NCBI GenBank assembly: GCA_017511325.1
Contig: JAFWKS010000100.1
Coordinates: 1-8,301 of the forward strand
Source of the DNA: Erysipelotrichaceae bacterium
GTDB lineage: Bacteria > Bacillota_I > Bacilli_A > Erysipelotrichales > Erysipelotrichaceae
Reading direction: 5' to 3'
Length of the DNA stretch: 8,301 nt
Each line of letters starts with the position of its first letter. Position 1 is the stretch's first letter. Below are positions 6,361 to 8,301 of the stretch, piece by piece. Below the pieces are notes generated by a model. The model was not told the DNA's origin and ran no database searches. It saw only the letters and a program-made list of their open reading frames with translations. The position numbers were made by a program, and so were the translations under genes.

Positions 6361-6651
6361 ATGGCAACGATCGATTTAGAAAGAATTAAAGATATTGAAG
6401 AAGAACTTGAGAATCTGGAAGAGACAGAGGTTTTGTTCGTGGAAGAAAACGGCGTTGAGAAATATGCCATCATGAACATTCATTTCTACGATATGATCGA
6501 GGAAGTGGCGGCCATGCTGCAGACGCCTCAGGTCAATATTGCCAAACCTGAAGATTTTGAACTGAGCTACGATGAATATGAAAGAGTCAAGAATCAGATC
6601 ATGGACATCGTTGAAAAGACACTGATGCCTAAACCGGAGAAACTCAATTAA
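6361..6651 (+). CDS. Small Phd/YefM-like protein, no toxin partner seen
   Basis: A 96-residue acidic protein. Its first half resembles the Phd/YefM antitoxin fold: a helix with LERIKDIEEELENL (6-19), then a strand-turn-strand TEVLFVEENGVEKYAIMNI (22-40) with the hallmark central Asn-Gly, and then FYDMIEEV (42-49) where the family has a Tyr-containing helix. The second half (about 51-96) is a helical, charged tail ending MPKPEKLN. In true antitoxins that region holds the toxin. No toxin-like gene is adjacent: upstream is a 260-residue helical protein and downstream is tmk, which starts in a one-base overlap (TAATG). The likely roles are therefore a DNA-binding regulator or a diverged domain with another job. 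An unrelated small conserved protein of the tmk operon is the main alternative. Coding status is firm; the family call is moderate. No Shine-Dalgarno sequence is at usable spacing, and a leaderless start is predicted. Confidence 0.8.
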   Translation: MATIDLERIKDIEEELENLEETEVLFVEENGVEKYAIMNIHFYDMIEEVAAMLQTPQVNIAKPEDFELSYDEYERVKNQIMDIVEKTLMPKPEKLN

Positions 6652-7277
6652 TGAAAGGTCTGTTTATTACTTTTGAAGGACCTGACGGTTCAGGCAAGAC
6701 ATCGGTTGCGACTGCAGTCTGCGAAAGACTGAAACAGCATGGTTATGAAGTGGTCCATACCAGAGAACCCGGTGGAATAGAGATATCTGAAGAAATAAGA
6801 AACATCATTCTGGATCCCAAGAACACAGCTATGGATGCCCGTACTGAGGCGCTTCTTTATGCCGCTTCCAGAAGGCAGCATTTGGTTGAGAAGGTCTTCC
6901 CGGCCATGAAAGAAGGCAAGATCGTCATCTGTGAAAGATTCCTTGATTCCTCTTTGGCTTATCAGGGATACGGCAGACAGCTGGGCTTTGATGAAGTGCT
7001 GTCCATCAATCTTTTTGCGATCGAGAATACCTATCCGGATATGACTATCTATCTGGATGTCGATGAAGAGATAGGACTTTCCAGACTGGCTGATCGTTCC
7101 TTCAAGGATCGCCTTGATCAGGAATCGATTGATTTCCATCATCGTGTTGCCCAGGGCTATAAAGAAGTTTTGAAGAGGTTCTCAGATCGAATCCAGATCG
7201 TTGATGCCTCAAAAGACAAGGAAACAGTTATTGAAGAATCCTTGAAGAGGATCCTGGCATTGATAAACAATGGTTAA
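6651..7277 (+). CDS. tmk: Thymidylate kinase (dTMP kinase)
   Basis: Phosphorylates dTMP to dTDP with ATP, the essential step toward dTTP for DNA synthesis, in the cytosol. At 208 residues it has the family's usual length. The P-loop FEGPDGSGKT is at 8-17, the dTMP-contact TREPGG at 37-42, and ERFLDSSLAYQG at 95-106 corresponds to the DR(Y/H) motif plus the thymidine-binding stretch; here the Asp of DR is Glu95. The lid region (about 145-160) has several Arg and Asp residues (RLADRSFKDRLDQE). The start overlaps the previous stop as TAATG, with GGAG (6636-6639) about 11 bases upstream. The end overlaps holB by eight bases. In B. subtilis yaaQ and yaaR sit between tmk and holB; here nothing does. 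Confidence 0.97.
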   Translation: MKGLFITFEGPDGSGKTSVATAVCERLKQHGYEVVHTREPGGIEISEEIRNIILDPKNTAMDARTEALLYAASRRQHLVEKVFPAMKEGKIVICERFLDSSLAYQGYGRQLGFDEVLSINLFAIENTYPDMTIYLDVDEEIGLSRLADRSFKDRLDQESIDFHHRVAQGYKEVLKRFSDRIQIVDASKDKETVIEESLKRILALINNG

Positions 7278-8238
7278 GGAAGAATTAAAGAATTCAGAAC
7301 CGATCGTCTATCAGACATTACTTAATGCTTTGAAGAACAAGAAAGTAGCTCACAGCTACTTATTTTCTGGCGAATACAATCCTTTAAAGATCGAAACAGC
7401 CTATCTGCTGGCTCAGTCGATAATCGAAGGAAAAGATGATTATGCCTGCGAAGAATGCAAGACCTGTAAAAGGATCAGAAACAACGAGTACTTTGATGTG
7501 ATCTTTGTGGATGGCTATAAGAACAGCATCAAGAAAGATGACATCGAAAACATCCTTGATGAATTCTCACGCACCTCCTTGGAATCTTCAGGCAAGAAGA
7601 TCTACATCCTGGCCAACATCAACAATGCTTCGCTCAAAGTTCTGAACATGATCCTGAAGTTCATGGAAGAACCAAGCAGTGACAATACCTATGGCATTTT
7701 TATCACCGACAGAATGGAAGATCTTCTGCCGACGATCGTCTCGCGCTGTCAGAACATACCGTTCATGACCAGAGATTTCTCTTTTCTGATCGACCGTTAT
7801 CTTGAGGGCGGTTTTGACTATACCGATGCCTATCTTCTGTCCAATACTCTTCACAGCTATGATGAGAGTTTCGATCTTAACGATCCTTACTATCTTGGAG
7901 CCAAGGAATATGTCTATAAGACGATCGAGAATCTTGACAACAAGGAATATCTGCCTGTCATGTTCTACAAGGAGTTCTATACGCTTTTCAAGGACAGAGA
8001 TGAATTCAAGAAATGCGTTGATTACTATATGGCGATCATAATCAAAATGATTGAAGATGCCCTTGAAGAAAAAAGGCTGGAAGACAATGAATACAACTCA
8101 TATCTAAGCATCATAAACAGACACGATCCAATCAAACTTCTGGAGATTTTTGAGAAGGCAAATGACAGGATTCTGTATAATGCGGAGCGCAAGCTGCTGT
8201 TTGACGCGATCAGTTATGAGATAATATCATATATCTAG
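7270..8238 (+). CDS. holB: DNA polymerase III subunit delta-prime
   Basis: Part of the clamp-loader complex (with delta and the tau/gamma subunits) that loads the sliding clamp at primer ends. The 322-residue protein has the AAA+ layout: an early HSYLFSG strand (28-34) where the P-loop would be but with no GKT, a three-Cys zinc-site remnant CEECKTC (60-66), then KKIYILANINNAS (109-121) in place of Walker B, ILKFMEEPS (128-136) matching the family's LLKTLEEP, and DLLPTIVSRCQ (151-161) with the conserved SRC. The lost P-loop fits the known role of delta-prime as a stator rather than an ATPase. The first zinc Cys, expected near 48-51, is absent. The C-terminal half is helical, as expected for the collar. 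The start overlaps tmk by eight bases with no close Shine-Dalgarno site, so coupling is likely. Position between tmk and ricT confirms the call. Confidence 0.92.
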   Translation: MVKEELKNSEPIVYQTLLNALKNKKVAHSYLFSGEYNPLKIETAYLLAQSIIEGKDDYACEECKTCKRIRNNEYFDVIFVDGYKNSIKKDDIENILDEFSRTSLESSGKKIYILANINNASLKVLNMILKFMEEPSSDNTYGIFITDRMEDLLPTIVSRCQNIPFMTRDFSFLIDRYLEGGFDYTDAYLLSNTLHSYDESFDLNDPYYLGAKEYVYKTIENLDNKEYLPVMFYKEFYTLFKDRDEFKKCVDYYMAIIIKMIEDALEEKRLEDNEYNSYLSIINRHDPIKLLEIFEKANDRILYNAERKLLFDAISYEIISYI

Positions 8239-8241
8239 GTG
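8237..8241 (+). promoter_or_regulatory. Ribosome binding site for the last gene
   Basis: AGGTG overlaps the holB TAG stop and stands five bases before ATG 8247, a clear Shine-Dalgarno site. Confidence 0.7.
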
Positions 8242-8246
8242 AAATT

Positions 8247-8301
8247 ATGGAAAATTTAAGATACTTATCAGTTCGTTTTGAAACGACAAATAAAACATAT
8301 A
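8247..8301 (+). CDS. ricT: Probable RicT (YaaT, PSP1 family), 5' fragment
   Basis: Only the first 18 codons are in the window: MENLRYLSVRFETTNKTY. The start resembles PSP1-family proteins such as B. subtilis YaaT/RicT, which begin with a short strand containing VRF followed by a Lys-Tyr or similar. In B. subtilis this protein acts with YlbF and YmcA in a complex that assists RNase Y-dependent mRNA maturation. The position directly after holB, with an eight-base gap and a good ribosome binding site, is where ricT is found in Firmicutes. The name therefore rests mainly on gene order, with slight sequence support. Confidence 0.6.
   Translation, partial: MENLRYLSVRFETTNKTY

Noticed and set aside
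817..7854. Numerous minus-strand open frames of 60-150 codons opposite pth, mfd, rqcP, the helical protein, tmk and holB
   Set aside because: All are antisense to firmly identified genes, lack start signals and family motifs, and arise from the codon bias of the + strand genes.
1..8301. CRISPR arrays, insertion sequences, tRNA or rRNA genes, riboswitches
   Set aside because: No regular repeats, transposase motifs, terminal inverted repeats or RNA-gene signatures were seen, and almost all bases are in identified coding frames.

Overview
The window is a densely packed, all-forward-strand housekeeping block from a low- to mid-GC Firmicute. It carries peptidyl-tRNA hydrolase (pth), the transcription-repair coupling factor mfd, the S4-domain ribosome quality-control factor rqcP, a DivIC/FtsB-type divisome protein, a Nudix hydrolase, an unrecognised helical protein, a small Phd/YefM-like protein, thymidylate kinase (tmk), DNA polymerase III delta-prime (holB), and the first codons of a probable ricT (PSP1 family). 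The orders pth-mfd-rqcP-divIC and tmk-holB-ricT are those of the Bacillus subtilis origin-proximal region. The sporulation-associated genes that interrupt this order in B. subtilis are absent. Compactness, AGA/ATC-rich codon use and protein style suggest a gut-type Erysipelotrichia-like lineage; this is an inference from style, not from a search.

Region 1 (1-4680): the 3' part of an unrecognised gene, then pth, mfd and rqcP, each overlapping the previous gene by 1-11 bases, so translation is probably coupled. Region 2 (4676-5014): divIC begins 7 bases after the end of a TATAAT box that contains the rqcP stop codon, and ends in a compact Rho-independent terminator whose stem includes the divIC stop. 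Region 3 (5015-6345): a Nudix hydrolase of the ADP-ribose pyrophosphatase type overlaps a helical, repeat-like protein of unknown function. Region 4 (6346-8301): an extended -10 promoter stands 7 bases from the start of the Phd/YefM-like gene, followed by tmk, holB and ricT.

The genes serve translation (pth, rqcP), transcription-coupled DNA repair (mfd), division (divIC), and dTTP supply and replisome loading (tmk, holB). There are no mobile elements, CRISPR arrays, tRNA or rRNA genes, and no gene-free stretch over about 50 bases. No new defence or mobile system is visible. The most unusual points are two near-identical promoter-to-start arrangements that predict leaderless mRNAs, the orphan Phd/YefM-like gene, the unidentified helical protein, and a substitution in a conserved substrate-contact motif of Pth.
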